A DNA stretch of 64,000 nucleotides from Chryseobacterium angstadtii. GTDB lineage: Bacteria > Bacteroidota > Bacteroidia > Flavobacteriales > Weeksellaceae. Shown in pieces: positions 32,314 to 41,359 of the stretch. Position 1 is the stretch's first letter. Every line of letters starts with the position of its first letter. Location: NCBI RefSeq assembly GCF_001045465.1, contig NZ_LFND01000003.1:558001-622000 (forward strand), given 5' to 3'. The notes beneath the pieces were generated by a model. It made no database searches. It was not told where the DNA came from and saw only the letters and a program-made list of their open reading frames with translations. Made by a program: the position numbers and the translations under genes.

Positions 32314-33336
32314 ATGAAAAAGAACATCATACTTGGTTTAGCGGTCGTTTTGATGCTGGCATCTTGTAATAAAGATGAGAAAATTCTCAACACGCTGAAC
32401 GAATATAACAATACAATGGCAGATAAAGGATATCACTTCGGTGATAAACTTGAACTTCCGAAAGAGGTAACGGAAAATGCAGAAAGTATCAGCATTAGTT
32501 TTGGAGATAAGGAAACATCCAGCTTAACTGTTGATCCCAAATTTTTCACTTTAGGTGATAATGCCGTTACTTTTAATATCAAAACAAAAGGCGGAAAAGT
32601 TCTTAATCAGGATGCAACTATTAACGTATTCGCAAAAAATCCTGAAAAAAATATAGCGTATCAGATTATTGCAGAATATCCGCATGATCCGAAAAACTTT
32701 GTACAGGGATTCCAGATTGAAGGAAATACCATCTATGAAAGTGACGGGCAGAATGGCTCTTCTCAAATCCTGAAATATACTTTGGGAACTACAACGCCTC
32801 TCGCCTCTACAAAACAAGCCCAAGAAGATTTCTCTGAAGGGAGTACCATTGTGGGAGATAAAGTGTATCAGCTTACGTGGCAGAGCAAAAAAGGGTATGT
32901 TTATGACAAAAGCTCTTTAAAACTGCTTTCAGAATTTGCTTATCCAAATGTTTTAGGTGAAGGATGGGGACTTACTTATGACGGGAAAAACCTGATTGCA
33001 TCAGATGGAAGCAAGCTTTTGTATTTCCTTGATCCTGCTGATCCTTCAAAACTGATTAAGTATGTTGCAGTAGCCGGAAGCTCTCAGATTTATGATCAGC
33101 TGAACGAACTGGAATACCACAACGGATTTATCTACGCGAATGTATGGCAGAAGCCGGTGGTGTTAAAAATCAATCCTTCAACGGGAGAAGTCGTAGGAAC
33201 ATTTGATTTTACTGATATTGCCAGCAAAAACACCAAAGGAAGTGATGATGTCTTGAACGGTATTGCTTTCAAAGGGGATAATATGCTTGTTACAGGTAAA
33301 AACTGGTCAAAAATCTATGAAGTTCAGATCAAATAA
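32314..33336 (+). CDS. Glutaminyl-peptide cyclotransferase lipoprotein
   Basis: The 340-residue protein belongs to the plant/bacterial glutamine cyclotransferase family (PF05096), a five-bladed beta-propeller that converts N-terminal Gln to pyroglutamate. A lipobox LASC near residue 19, followed by NKDE, suggests a lipoprotein that may be carried to the cell surface. Family motifs are HDPKNFVQGFQIEGNTIYES (residues about 125-144), GEGWGLTYDG and NELEYHNGFIYANVW. The N-terminal 100 residues form an additional Ig-like domain. It has its own promoter and terminator. Confidence 0.88.
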   Translation: MKKNIILGLAVVLMLASCNKDEKILNTLNEYNNTMADKGYHFGDKLELPKEVTENAESISISFGDKETSSLTVDPKFFTLGDNAVTFNIKTKGGKVLNQDATINVFAKNPEKNIAYQIIAEYPHDPKNFVQGFQIEGNTIYESDGQNGSSQILKYTLGTTTPLASTKQAQEDFSEGSTIVGDKVYQLTWQSKKGYVYDKSSLKLLSEFAYPNVLGEGWGLTYDGKNLIASDGSKLLYFLDPADPSKLIKYVAVAGSSQIYDQLNELEYHNGFIYANVWQKPVVLKINPSTGEVVGTFDFTDIASKNTKGSDDVLNGIAFKGDNMLVTGKNWSKIYEVQIK

Positions 33337-33362
33337 TTGAATTGAAGATCTATCTATAAAGT

Positions 33363-33391
33363 ATAGCGTTCCTATGGAGCGCTATTTTCAT
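33363..33391 (+). terminator. Rho-independent terminator
   Basis: The stem ATAGCGTTCC / GGAGCGCTAT with a 3-base loop (one G-T pair) is followed by TTTTCATT. Confidence 0.75.
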
Positions 33392-33518
33392 TACAGAATA
33401 AAAAATAATATTTTTGATGGATAATTGGGAACGTTCTGATGACAGAGTAGAACTGTCCGGAAATTTATAAATTCCCATACCATATTCATTGTTTAATATT
33501 CAAATAAAAGAATGTAAA

Positions 33519-33551
33519 TTGCTAACGTTCCGAGTAAGAAAGTTATCTTTA
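33519..33551 (+). promoter_or_regulatory. Candidate promoter for the 33.6-kb secreted protein
   Basis: TTG at 33519-33521 and TATCTTTA at 33544-33551 (one mismatch to TAnnTTTG) are 22 bases apart. The TTG start codon at 33564 follows after 12 bases. Confidence 0.4.
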
Positions 33552-33563
33552 CCAAAATAAATT

Positions 33564-34529
33564 TTGAAACTGTTTCATATCATATTCGTCTTCTTTTTCT
33601 GTGTAGTGAATGCGCAGAAATCTCTTCCTTTAGACACATTGAAGTTGAAGGAAGCCAGAGATATGCTGGCAGACGATTACGGAAATCTGTATATCTATAA
33701 AAACAAAGATTTCAGTTTTACAAAATATGATTCATTAGGAAAGCAGCTCGGCAAAATGATGCTTACGGTTCCCTATAAAGTTCAGTCTGTACAGAACCCC
33801 CTCAGCGTACCGTTGTTTTCTGAAAATGCCCAGGAAATGAAATTCGTAGATCAGAATATGAACGAGATTCAGAGGATTGATTTCAAACAGAAATTCGGGT
33901 TTATCAAAATGGCATATGCGGAAGACCTTCAGCAGCTATGGCTTCTGGATGACAGTACAAAGCGTCTTATACAGTATAATTTCAGAAATGACACCACCAT
34001 CAATTCTTATCCTTTTGATGCCAGTTTTGATGATCTGATGGATTTGCTGGTTTATGAAACTAAAGTGTACATTTTAACCAGAAAGCACATCAGGATTTAT
34101 ACGCTGAAATTTGAAAAGCTCTTTGAAGCTCCGTTGGAAAACGGAAAACGGTTCAGAAGGGAAAATGATACTATTCTGGTCATTGCGGATAATTCTATCC
34201 TGAAATATGATCCTGAAAAAGGGATGGCAACAATTTTTGGAGATAAAGACGCACAAATTGTTGATAAAAACATCCTTTCTTATTTTGAAATCAAAGCGAA
34301 CAAACTCTATCTTTACAACCTGGAAAAAATAAAAGAAACTAAACTGCAGACAGAACCTGAAACGAAGCAGGAACCTGTACCGGTTACAGATCCTTCATCA
34401 GAAAAACAGAACGGAGAAGAAGGTAAAAAAGCAGACGAAGAAAATAAAGAATCTCAGGAAAAAGCCCCTGATAATACCTTACAGAAGCTGATGGAGAATA
34501 TTTCGGAGGTTCAGGCAGTTGGCGTTTAG
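33564..34529 (+). CDS. Secreted beta-propeller-like protein of unknown function
   Basis: The 321-residue protein uses a TTG start: the next Met is at residue 34 and would delete a good signal peptide (KLFHIIFVFFFCVVNAQ). The mature region repeats short four-strand units with DDYGNLYIYKNKD and EDLQQLWLLDDSTKRLIQY motifs, as in NHL/6-bladed propeller proteins. The C-terminal 55 residues are a Glu/Lys/Pro-rich low-complexity tail. I do not recognise a specific family. The stop is 29 bases before the deoxynucleoside kinase, so they are probably co-transcribed. Confidence 0.6.
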   Translation: MKLFHIIFVFFFCVVNAQKSLPLDTLKLKEARDMLADDYGNLYIYKNKDFSFTKYDSLGKQLGKMMLTVPYKVQSVQNPLSVPLFSENAQEMKFVDQNMNEIQRIDFKQKFGFIKMAYAEDLQQLWLLDDSTKRLIQYNFRNDTTINSYPFDASFDDLMDLLVYETKVYILTRKHIRIYTLKFEKLFEAPLENGKRFRRENDTILVIADNSILKYDPEKGMATIFGDKDAQIVDKNILSYFEIKANKLYLYNLEKIKETKLQTEPETKQEPVPVTDPSSEKQNGEEGKKADEENKESQEKAPDNTLQKLMENISEVQAVGV

Positions 34530-34558
34530 TTAAATTAATCAAAAAAATACTTAGGAGA

Positions 34559-35173
34559 ATGCATATTGCAGTTACAGGAAATATTGGAGCAGGAAAAACG
34601 ACTTTAACCACGATGCTTGCCAAGCATTACGGATGGGATGCACAGTTTGAAGATGTAGACCATAACCCTTATCTGGAAGATTTTTATGCAGACATGAGCA
34701 AATGGAGTTTTGCCCTGCAGATTTACTTTTTGGGAAGCAGATTCCGCCAGGTAAAAGAGATCAGAGAAAGTGGGAAAAATATTATCCAGGACCGTACAAT
34801 CTATGAAGATGCCCATATTTTTGCTGAAAACCTGAATGATATGAAGCTTCTTTCAGACAGGGATTTCAATAATTATATCTCTGTTTTCGGGCTGATGAAA
34901 TCTTTTGTTTCTGCACCGGATTTGTTGATCTATTTAAAATCTGACGTTCCGAATCTGGTAAAAAAGATTTACAAAAGAGGAAGAGAATATGAAGCGTCCA
35001 TCAGTATCGAATACCTTTCCAAACTGAATCAGAAATATGAAAAATGGATCTCCGATTATACAGAAGGAAAACTTCTTGTGATTGAAGTAGATGATCTGGA
35101 TTTTGTGGAAAAACCTGAAGATTTCGGATTTATCCTTGAAAAAATTGAAGCAGAATTAAACGGTCTGTTTTAA
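34559..35173 (+). CDS. Deoxynucleoside kinase
   Basis: The 204-residue enzyme phosphorylates deoxynucleosides for salvage. The P-loop GNIGAGKTT is at residues 8-16. The substrate-binding EDVD and the IQDRTIYEDAHIFAENL segment (the DRS/ERS-like motif DRT near residue 79) follow. The LID arginines are in KRGREYE. These match the dCK/dGK/dAK family common in Bacteroidota and Firmicutes. Base preference (A, G or C) cannot be read from sequence. A good upstream TAGGAGA stretch just before the ATG could help translation, although such sites are weak in this phylum. Confidence 0.92.
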   Translation: MHIAVTGNIGAGKTTLTTMLAKHYGWDAQFEDVDHNPYLEDFYADMSKWSFALQIYFLGSRFRQVKEIRESGKNIIQDRTIYEDAHIFAENLNDMKLLSDRDFNNYISVFGLMKSFVSAPDLLIYLKSDVPNLVKKIYKRGREYEASISIEYLSKLNQKYEKWISDYTEGKLLVIEVDDLDFVEKPEDFGFILEKIEAELNGLF

Positions 35174-35218
35174 CAAATTTTTATCAGAATTTAAGACGGT
35201 TTTCAATTCATTTCTTCC

Positions 35219-35226
35219 TAAATTTG
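35219..35226 (+). promoter_or_regulatory. -7 promoter box for the ArsC-like gene
   Basis: TAAATTTG is an exact TAnnTTTG match. It would place the transcript start just after a GTG at 35228, so that GTG is unlikely to be the start codon. Confidence 0.5.
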
Positions 35227-35260
35227 AGTGGAAGAGTTTAATCTTTTAAATAAATGCGTT

Positions 35261-35611
35261 ATGATGGTTAAGGTTTTACACAACGGAAACTGTTCAAAAT
35301 CAAATGCTGTACTGGAGTATCTGGACGAGAATGGGGTACCCTTTGAAATCATCAATATTATTGAAGATCCATTGAGTATTTTAGAAATTAAAACGGTGCT
35401 TAAAAAATTGAATCAGAGTGTCTTTCATATGATCCGTAAGACAGATAAACTTTATACGGAGAACTATGCAGATAAAAATTACTCTGAAGAAGAATGGATC
35501 AGAATTCTGTCTGAAAACCCTTCCCTTATACAAAGGCCTATTCTGATCAAAGGATCTGTAGCGATGCTGGGAAGACCTATTGAAAATGTAAAATTCTTTA
35601 TTGAAAAATAA
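35261..35611 (+). CDS. ArsC/Spx-like thioredoxin-fold protein
   Basis: From the ATG at 35261 the protein is 116 residues (a second ATG at 35264 is equally possible). It follows the ArsC pattern: a first strand VKVLHNGNCSKSNAVLEYLDENGVPFEIINI, with a single redox Cys in the NGNCSKS motif, and a C-terminal NPSLIQRPILIKGSVAMLGRP that carries the family RPI motif. The usual third arsenate-binding arginine is in this motif. It may be an arsenate reductase, but many members have other or unknown roles, and no ars genes are nearby. Confidence 0.75.
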   Translation: MMVKVLHNGNCSKSNAVLEYLDENGVPFEIINIIEDPLSILEIKTVLKKLNQSVFHMIRKTDKLYTENYADKNYSEEEWIRILSENPSLIQRPILIKGSVAMLGRPIENVKFFIEK

Positions 35612-35615
35612 GACA

Positions 35616-35647
35616 TAAAAAAAGTCAGCGGAAGCTGACTTTTTTGT
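35616..35647. terminator. Bidirectional rho-independent terminator
   Basis: A strong AAAAAGTCAGC / GCTGACTTTTT stem with a 4-base GGAA loop lies between convergent genes. It has an A run on one side and a T run on the other. Confidence 0.9.
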
Positions 35648-35649
35648 TT

Positions 35650-35955
35650 TTACAATAGAATGACGCCTTCTATTTTTGCGACTTCTTTATAGATTTTCAC
35701 GATTTGATCTGCATCCAAAACAAATGCGTTGATATTGCAGGCCGTATATTTTCCGTTTTTACTTTCGCGGTTTCCCAGTGTAAATTGAATGCCATCAAAA
35801 ACTTTATAGATTTCAGTAAGTTTTGCGTCATCTGTAGGGATAATAAATTTGAATAAATAATCTTCAGGAAAGTCATGGTGACCTTCCAGTTTTTCCTTCA
35901 GAGAACTGTAAAAATCCTCTGGATTAGCATGTTGGTTTCCTTGTAATATATCCAT
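35650..35955 (-). CDS. DUF493 family protein (YbeD-like)
   Basis: The 101-residue protein matches DUF493. It has FYSSLKEKLEGHHDFPEDYLFKFIIP at the N-terminal (seen in parts), the central RESKNGKYTACNINAFVLDADQIVKIYKE and a short closing strand EGVILL. The fold is the ferredoxin-like YbeD type, proposed to be regulatory. It begins after a 41-base gap downstream of the DUF4197 gene and ends at the shared terminator. Confidence 0.85.
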   Translation of the reverse strand: MDILQGNQHANPEDFYSSLKEKLEGHHDFPEDYLFKFIIPTDDAKLTEIYKVFDGIQFTLGNRESKNGKYTACNINAFVLDADQIVKIYKEVAKIEGVILL

Positions 35956-35996
35956 CTCCAGTTGTTAAATTATATATAAATATAGCGAAAATTATT

Positions 35997-36671
35997 CTAT
36001 TTTCCAAGCGGTCCGAGAAGCGCTTTGGAATTCTGATGCTCATAATCTTCAATGATATTGAACAGTCCGTTTACCAGTTGTTCAGAGGCCAGTCTGCTCA
36101 GCCCACCTGAGTTCACACTGTTACCGCTTCCACCTCCCAGAAGGCTTCCCAGAAGATTGTTCCCGGAAAGTGCCGTATTGATGGTTTTCGCGATTCCGTA
36201 TTCATTCAGTTTTTCATCTACTTTCGGGGCAATGGCTGCTACTAGCTGCTGAGACGCTTTTTCCTTTAAAATCTGTGTTGCCGTAGTACCCTGGATGATT
36301 CTTGTGACATCCTGTGCCGTCAGACTGTTTACAGCATCCTGTAGAATAGGTTTTGAAGTATTGACGGTATAGGCTGCTGCCTGGGCAATAAAATCTCTTT
36401 CCTTAGCTACGAGTGAAGGGGCAATTTTTTCCAGTGTGGAATTAATATCTCTCAACTCCTTTGGAAGAGCTTTGTCTACCATATTGTTCTGAAGAAAAGC
36501 TTCTTTATTGCTGTAAATCCCCATTCCTTTATCAATACCATTCAGAAGGACTCTTTTAATGATCGATAAGCCGAGGTCGGTAGTGGCCATGGTCTGGCAT
36601 GACTGTACGCTGGTTAATACTAATGTTCCGGTTCCTATGATCAGGGCTGCCGCTATAATGTATTTTTTCAT
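35997..36671 (-). CDS. DUF4197 lipoprotein-like secreted protein
   Basis: The 224-residue protein matches DUF4197: a signal sequence with a cysteine at SVQSC (residue 25, a possible lipobox although it lacks a clean consensus), then an all-helical body with the repeated LKEALxxG-type motifs. A glycine/serine-rich stretch GSLLGGGSGNSVNSGG lies before the last helices, and the C-terminus has IIEDYEHQNSKALLGPLGK. The family is widespread in Proteobacteria and Bacteroidota and has no known function. A well-formed promoter is visible upstream. Confidence 0.82.
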   Translation of the reverse strand: MKKYIIAAALIIGTGTLVLTSVQSCQTMATTDLGLSIIKRVLLNGIDKGMGIYSNKEAFLQNNMVDKALPKELRDINSTLEKIAPSLVAKERDFIAQAAAYTVNTSKPILQDAVNSLTAQDVTRIIQGTTATQILKEKASQQLVAAIAPKVDEKLNEYGIAKTINTALSGNNLLGSLLGGGSGNSVNSGGLSRLASEQLVNGLFNIIEDYEHQNSKALLGPLGK

Positions 36672-36703
36672 TGATCTTTTTCTTATTTTTTCAAATATTG
36701 CGC

Positions 36704-36733
36704 CAAAGGTAAATACTATTCCCGTATTAACAA
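36704..36733 (-). promoter_or_regulatory. Bacteroidota-type promoter for the DUF4197 gene
   Basis: On the minus strand TTG (36731-36733) and TACCTTTG (36704-36711) are separated by 19 bases, an excellent fit to the consensus. The ATG at 36671 is about 32 bases beyond the -7 box. Confidence 0.7.
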
Positions 36734-36927
36734 AATATTAAATTCTTGGTGCCTGTTTGGTGAAATTTTTGTTAAAAATGCAGGTTTTTTAATTGGTTAT
36801 TTGATTGTTAATTCATATTTATAATGAGATTTAGTTAATTGGTAGGGGTTTATGGTGGTGTTTTGTTTAGTTTTTATTTAATTTTTTTAAATTTTTAAGA
36901 TATGTTAACAATGTTCGTTTTTTTTTC

Positions 36928-36935
36928 TATTTTTG
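36928..36935 (+). promoter_or_regulatory. -7 promoter box for the SusC/SusD locus
   Basis: TATTTTTG matches TAnnTTTG and lies 86 bases before the susC ATG at 37022, implying a leader of about 80 bases. No TTG box was found at the right distance. The rest of the 350-base gap (36672-37021) is very AT-rich and contains no gene. Confidence 0.5.
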
Positions 36936-37021
36936 ACTAATGTCTTTTTTTGAGAATTTAAATAACTCCACCATTGAGGACATTAAATTAAATTTAGATT
37001 GTACGAATAAAATTGAACTAT

Positions 37022-39847
37022 ATGAAACAACGTGATTTAAAGTATTCATGTCTCATTGCTGTTTTATACTTCGGTATGAATGTCAATGCACAGACTACTC
37101 CAAAAGATACTGTTCCTAAAGAACAAAAAATCGAGGAGGTGGTTCTTATTGGATATGGATCTCAGAAAAAAGAAAATATTACCGGAAGTATCGGGCTGGT
37201 TACAGCAAAAGATCTTGCTGATAAACCGAATGCCAATCCGATAAGCTCAATTCAGGGTAAGCTATCCGGGGTACAGATTTTAAATTCCGGAGCTCCCGGA
37301 GGTTCTCCCAGAGTAGATATCAGAGGAGTAGGGTCACTTACAGGTAAAACGGTATTCATTGTGGATGGTATGATCACCGATGATATTTCCTTTTTAAATC
37401 CTCAGGATATTGAATCCATGAGTGTATTGAAAGACCCTTCCAGTTTGGCAATTTTTGGTGCCAGAGCTTCCAACGGAGCTGTGATTATTAAAACCAAGAC
37501 AGGTAGAGGAAAGAAACCTGTTTTTAATTTTAATTCTTATCTGGGTATTAAGAAGGTAACCAATATTCCGGAAATGGCTAATTCGGATCAGTATATTGAA
37601 TTATATAATGAAAAATTAAGAAATGAAAATGTTACTGACCCTACAAAGTTTTTAAGCAGATCTAATTTTCCGGCAGATACCAACTGGTTTAAAGAAATTT
37701 TCAGAACAAGTATCATTAATTCCAATGATTTTTCAGCTTCCGGTAATTTAGGGAAACTTAATTATTATGGAAGTATCGGAAATTTACAGGATGAAGGTAA
37801 CCTGGCTGCAGGAAGAGGAATCAACTCAGGAAGCGGGTTCAACAGATTCAATACAAAATTAAACCTTACGTATAAAATAACGGACAATATTACCATTGGA
37901 AATAATTTTTCATTTTCAAAAATGCGTACGGATGCGGCACAGAATCCATTGCTGGATGCCTATAATGCCCCTCCGATATTTTCAACGATAAATCCTGCAA
38001 CAGGAGATTATCAGTTTTTCAACGGTTACTCTATTCCCAACCCAAGAGCAAAGCTGGATTTATTCCGTTCGCAGACCAGACAGGAAAGGCTGCTTAATAA
38101 TGTTTGGGGAGAATACAAATTCCTGAAAGACTTTACATTAAAAGTTAGCTACACATCAGATAATATTAATACGAGCAAGTACGAGTACTCTCCAACGCTT
38201 AATTACGCTCCTGTTTCAGATCAGAAACCACCAAAGCTGATTACAAGAGATTCCAAAGACAGAAACTATGTTTGGGATAATACCTTAACCTGGAAAAAAA
38301 GTTTTGGAAACCACAATTTTGAAGTATTGGCCGGTTTCTCCAGAACAAGAAACTCTTATTCTGAAGTGTATTCTGAAGCACTCAATGTGGGATATGACGG
38401 AAGCAATGAGTCTTTGGCTATAAGCAACGGAACCAATATTATTATTTATACGAACGACAGACCTGAGCTCAATCTGAACCAGGATCAATACCGTATTGAA
38501 TCATTCTTTGGAAGATTGAATTACGACTATAAAGGAAAATATCTCCTGAATGCTTCTATCCGTAGAGATGGTACATCACAGATTTCCGCTGATGACAGAA
38601 ACAAAGTCTTTCCTGCAGTAAGTGTAGGTTGGGTTGTAACGAAGGAAGATTTCATGAGCAATCAGAACCTGTTCAATCTATTAAAACTGAGAGCAAGTTA
38701 TGGTAAACTTGGAAATCCTAATGTAACAAGAAAATATACTCTGAACGTTTCCAGCATTGCAGGAGGTGCATATTATGGAAATACAGGGTATCCGGCACAA
38801 ACGATTGACCAAATAATAGATCCAAGTATTGGCTGGGAAACGACATCCGGAGGAGACTTAGGTTTGGAAATGGCTTTACTTAATAACAAGCTGAAAATTG
38901 ACGCTACCTATTTCAACAAGGATTCCAAAGATGTTGTTTATGGAATTTTCCAGGGAACAGTTTCCGGAGCCAGTAACTGGCGTAATTTTGTAACCAATGC
39001 CTATTCTTTTAACAATAAAGGATTTGAAGTTTCCGTAAACTACAATACAAAAATCAGTGAGAATATAGGAATTGGAGCTTATGGTAATTTCACAGGGTTG
39101 AAAAACAGAATCACTTCAGTATATGGAGGTTCTTATTTAGAAACCGGAGCAAGTTTATTTGGTAATTCTATTGTAAGACTTCAGGAAGGACAGGCAGTTG
39201 GATCTTATTATGGATATCAGGTTACGGGGATCTTCCAGGATCAGGCAGATGTAAATGCTTCGGCAACCCAGAATCAGGCAAGACCGGGGGCTTTTAAATT
39301 TGCAGATTTGGACGGAAATGGTGTGATTGATACAAGAGATAAAACATTCTTAGGAAGTCCTATACCTAAAGGAACTTATGGATTTGGTGTTAATATGAAT
39401 ATTTATGATTTTGATTTTGCCATTGACTTCCAGGGAGTTTTCGGTAACAAAATCTATAATTATAACCGTGAACAGCGTTTTGGAAACGAAAACTGGGATC
39501 TGGATTTCTATAACAACAGATGGAATGGTGCAGGTACATCTAACTCTTATTCAATGGTTACTAATGATCAGGCGATTATTTTACCAAACAGTTTCTATGT
39601 AGAAGATGGAAGCTATATCAGAATTAGAAATATTCAGGTTGGATATAACCTGCCAAAAGCATTCACCAATGCTATGTCTATAACTAAACTGAGATTGTAT
39701 ATAAGTGCACAGAACCCTTGGACAAGTTTTAAGTATAAAGGTTTCTCTCCTGAAATTATGAATACGGACAGAGTGCAAATGGGGGTTGATAACAATATCT
39801 ATCCTATCTCGGCAATCTATACATTCGGTATGAATTTAACATTTTAA
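37022..39847 (+). CDS. SusC/RagA-type TonB-dependent outer membrane transporter
   Basis: The 941-residue barrel imports oligosaccharides across the outer membrane with SusD as lid. The ATG at 37022 is preferred over a TTG at 37013 since it starts the signal peptide (cleavage near NVNAQ). Just after comes the TonB box region KIEEVVLIGYGSQKKENITGS, so the usual N-terminal carboxypeptidase-like domain is absent. The plug carries the SusC signature LSGVQILNSGAPGG and VDIRGVGSLTGKTVFIVDG, and ends in KNGAVIIKTK-like form (ASNGAVIIKTKTGRG). The barrel ends with the aromatic C-terminus FGMNLTF. SusD follows 11 bases later. Confidence 0.95.
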   Translation: MKQRDLKYSCLIAVLYFGMNVNAQTTPKDTVPKEQKIEEVVLIGYGSQKKENITGSIGLVTAKDLADKPNANPISSIQGKLSGVQILNSGAPGGSPRVDIRGVGSLTGKTVFIVDGMITDDISFLNPQDIESMSVLKDPSSLAIFGARASNGAVIIKTKTGRGKKPVFNFNSYLGIKKVTNIPEMANSDQYIELYNEKLRNENVTDPTKFLSRSNFPADTNWFKEIFRTSIINSNDFSASGNLGKLNYYGSIGNLQDEGNLAAGRGINSGSGFNRFNTKLNLTYKITDNITIGNNFSFSKMRTDAAQNPLLDAYNAPPIFSTINPATGDYQFFNGYSIPNPRAKLDLFRSQTRQERLLNNVWGEYKFLKDFTLKVSYTSDNINTSKYEYSPTLNYAPVSDQKPPKLITRDSKDRNYVWDNTLTWKKSFGNHNFEVLAGFSRTRNSYSEVYSEALNVGYDGSNESLAISNGTNIIIYTNDRPELNLNQDQYRIESFFGRLNYDYKGKYLLNASIRRDGTSQISADDRNKVFPAVSVGWVVTKEDFMSNQNLFNLLKLRASYGKLGNPNVTRKYTLNVSSIAGGAYYGNTGYPAQTIDQIIDPSIGWETTSGGDLGLEMALLNNKLKIDATYFNKDSKDVVYGIFQGTVSGASNWRNFVTNAYSFNNKGFEVSVNYNTKISENIGIGAYGNFTGLKNRITSVYGGSYLETGASLFGNSIVRLQEGQAVGSYYGYQVTGIFQDQADVNASATQNQARPGAFKFADLDGNGVIDTRDKTFLGSPIPKGTYGFGVNMNIYDFDFAIDFQGVFGNKIYNYNREQRFGNENWDLDFYNNRWNGAGTSNSYSMVTNDQAIILPNSFYVEDGSYIRIRNIQVGYNLPKAFTNAMSITKLRLYISAQNPWTSFKYKGFSPEIMNTDRVQMGVDNNIYPISAIYTFGMNLTF

Positions 39848-39858
39848 TTAGAAGAGTT

Positions 39859-41286
39859 ATGAAAAAAATATTTTTATCAATCGCATTAGTTTCTCTTTTG
39901 GCTAGTTGCAAAGATGATTTTTTAGATATAAAAGAAGAGGGAGAGATTGAAGCATCTACATTCTTCACAACACAGCAGGATGCAATGAATGGTACAAATG
40001 CTATCTACAGCTTTTTAAGAAGCTGGGAAAATTCAGCATTCCCTTATCAGTTTGTTTTTGGGGTACCTGCAGATGATGTCATAAAAGGATCGAACCCCGG
40101 AGACGCATCATTTATTAACGAATATGATAATTTTACTTACACCGTTAGTAACGAGGGGGTTAGAGGATATTGGATTGGCCAGTGGCAAGCGGTAAACAGA
40201 GCTAACCAGGTAATTACAAAAGTGCCGGGAATTAGCATGGATAATGATTTGAAAAACAGATTGGTTGCAGAGGCCAAAATGTTAAGAGCTTACTTCTATT
40301 TCAATTTGGTAAGAATTTATGGAGGTGTTCCTATATTTGATGGCCTTCAGTCAAATTATAATATTCCGCGTAATTCTGTAGATGAGGTTTATAATTTCAT
40401 TATTTCAGATCTTACTGCAGCGGCGGCAGTTCTTCCTCAGTCATATGGTGCAGCGGATCTTGGAAGAGTGACAAAAGGGGGTGCTTTAGGGATGCTTGCA
40501 AAAGTTTACCTTTATAAGAAAGACTGGCAGAGAGCCTACGATGTTTCTAATCAGGTGATTGGTATGGGATATAATTTAGACCCGGATTTTAATCATTTAT
40601 TCAGACCTGCAGGAGAATTTGGATCAGAATCTGTTTTCGAAGTTAATTGTGGTTGCGACCCTCAGCTTGGGCAGTCTGCAGGAAGTCAGTATGCCGAGGT
40701 TCAGGGAGTAAGAAATCAGTTCGGATGGGGATTCTTTACTCCTTCTCAAGCATTGGAAAATGCATTTGAGCCTGGAGATATCCGTAAAGAATTAACTATT
40801 TTGAGAAATGGTGAAATTACACCTGAAGGAGATCTTATTGCTATGGGGGACGATCAGTCTGTAACGACCTATAATCAAAAAGTGTATGTTCCAAAAGCTC
40901 TTAATAATAGTTCATGCGGCTATGGATCAATCCAGAATATCAGAATTCTCAGATTTGCTGAAATATTGCTGATCAATGCTGAAGCTGCTAACGAACTGGG
41001 AAATACAGCTGCAGCTGTTACCAATCTTAACAAAGTAAGAAACAGAGCTCAGCTGGGAGTAACTACAGCGACAACACAAACGGCTCTTAGAACAGCAATA
41101 TGGCACGAGCGTAGAGTAGAGCTTGCTTTAGAAGGTGACCGTTTCGTAGACCTTGTAAGAACAGGACAGGCTGCTACCGTACTGGCTCCATATGGATTTA
41201 AGGCCGGAAAGAATGAGCTGTTCCCGATTCCTTTAGATGCTATGCTTGAAAGTAACGGGCTGTTTACTCAAAACCCAGGATATTAA
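39859..41286 (+). CDS. SusD/RagB-type surface glycan-binding lipoprotein
   Basis: The 475-residue protein is the lid partner of the upstream SusC. The lipobox LLASC near residue 17 is followed by KDDF, which resembles the acidic lipoprotein export signal that sends Bacteroidota lipoproteins to the surface. The family features are visible: four TPR-like regions, the motif RVTKGGALGMLAKVYLYKKDW near residue 208, and the C-terminal LNKVRNRA and WHERRVELALEGDRFVDLVRTG. No carbohydrate-binding aromatic residue can be assigned from sequence alone. Confidence 0.95.
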   Translation: MKKIFLSIALVSLLASCKDDFLDIKEEGEIEASTFFTTQQDAMNGTNAIYSFLRSWENSAFPYQFVFGVPADDVIKGSNPGDASFINEYDNFTYTVSNEGVRGYWIGQWQAVNRANQVITKVPGISMDNDLKNRLVAEAKMLRAYFYFNLVRIYGGVPIFDGLQSNYNIPRNSVDEVYNFIISDLTAAAAVLPQSYGAADLGRVTKGGALGMLAKVYLYKKDWQRAYDVSNQVIGMGYNLDPDFNHLFRPAGEFGSESVFEVNCGCDPQLGQSAGSQYAEVQGVRNQFGWGFFTPSQALENAFEPGDIRKELTILRNGEITPEGDLIAMGDDQSVTTYNQKVYVPKALNNSSCGYGSIQNIRILRFAEILLINAEAANELGNTAAAVTNLNKVRNRAQLGVTTATTQTALRTAIWHERRVELALEGDRFVDLVRTGQAATVLAPYGFKAGKNELFPIPLDAMLESNGLFTQNPGY

Positions 41287-41303
41287 ATTTGAATATAAAC
41301 TTT

Positions 41304-41330
41304 AGAGGAGAATGAAAGTTCTCCTCTTCT
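41304..41330 (+). terminator. Hairpin after susD (possible partial terminator)
   Basis: The 9-pair perfect stem AGAGGAGAA / TTCTCCTCT with a 6-base loop is followed by CTTTTAG. Such hairpins after SusC/D can lower expression of the downstream enzymes relative to the binding pair. Confidence 0.65.
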
Positions 41331-41359
41331 TTTAGTAGAACCAGGTAAAAAAAGATTTC

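Noticed and set aside
33417..33470. A 17-codon open frame directly after a TATTTTTG box at 33409-33416.
   Set aside because: The frame is short, starts at the box itself, and has no leader or domain character. It may be chance.
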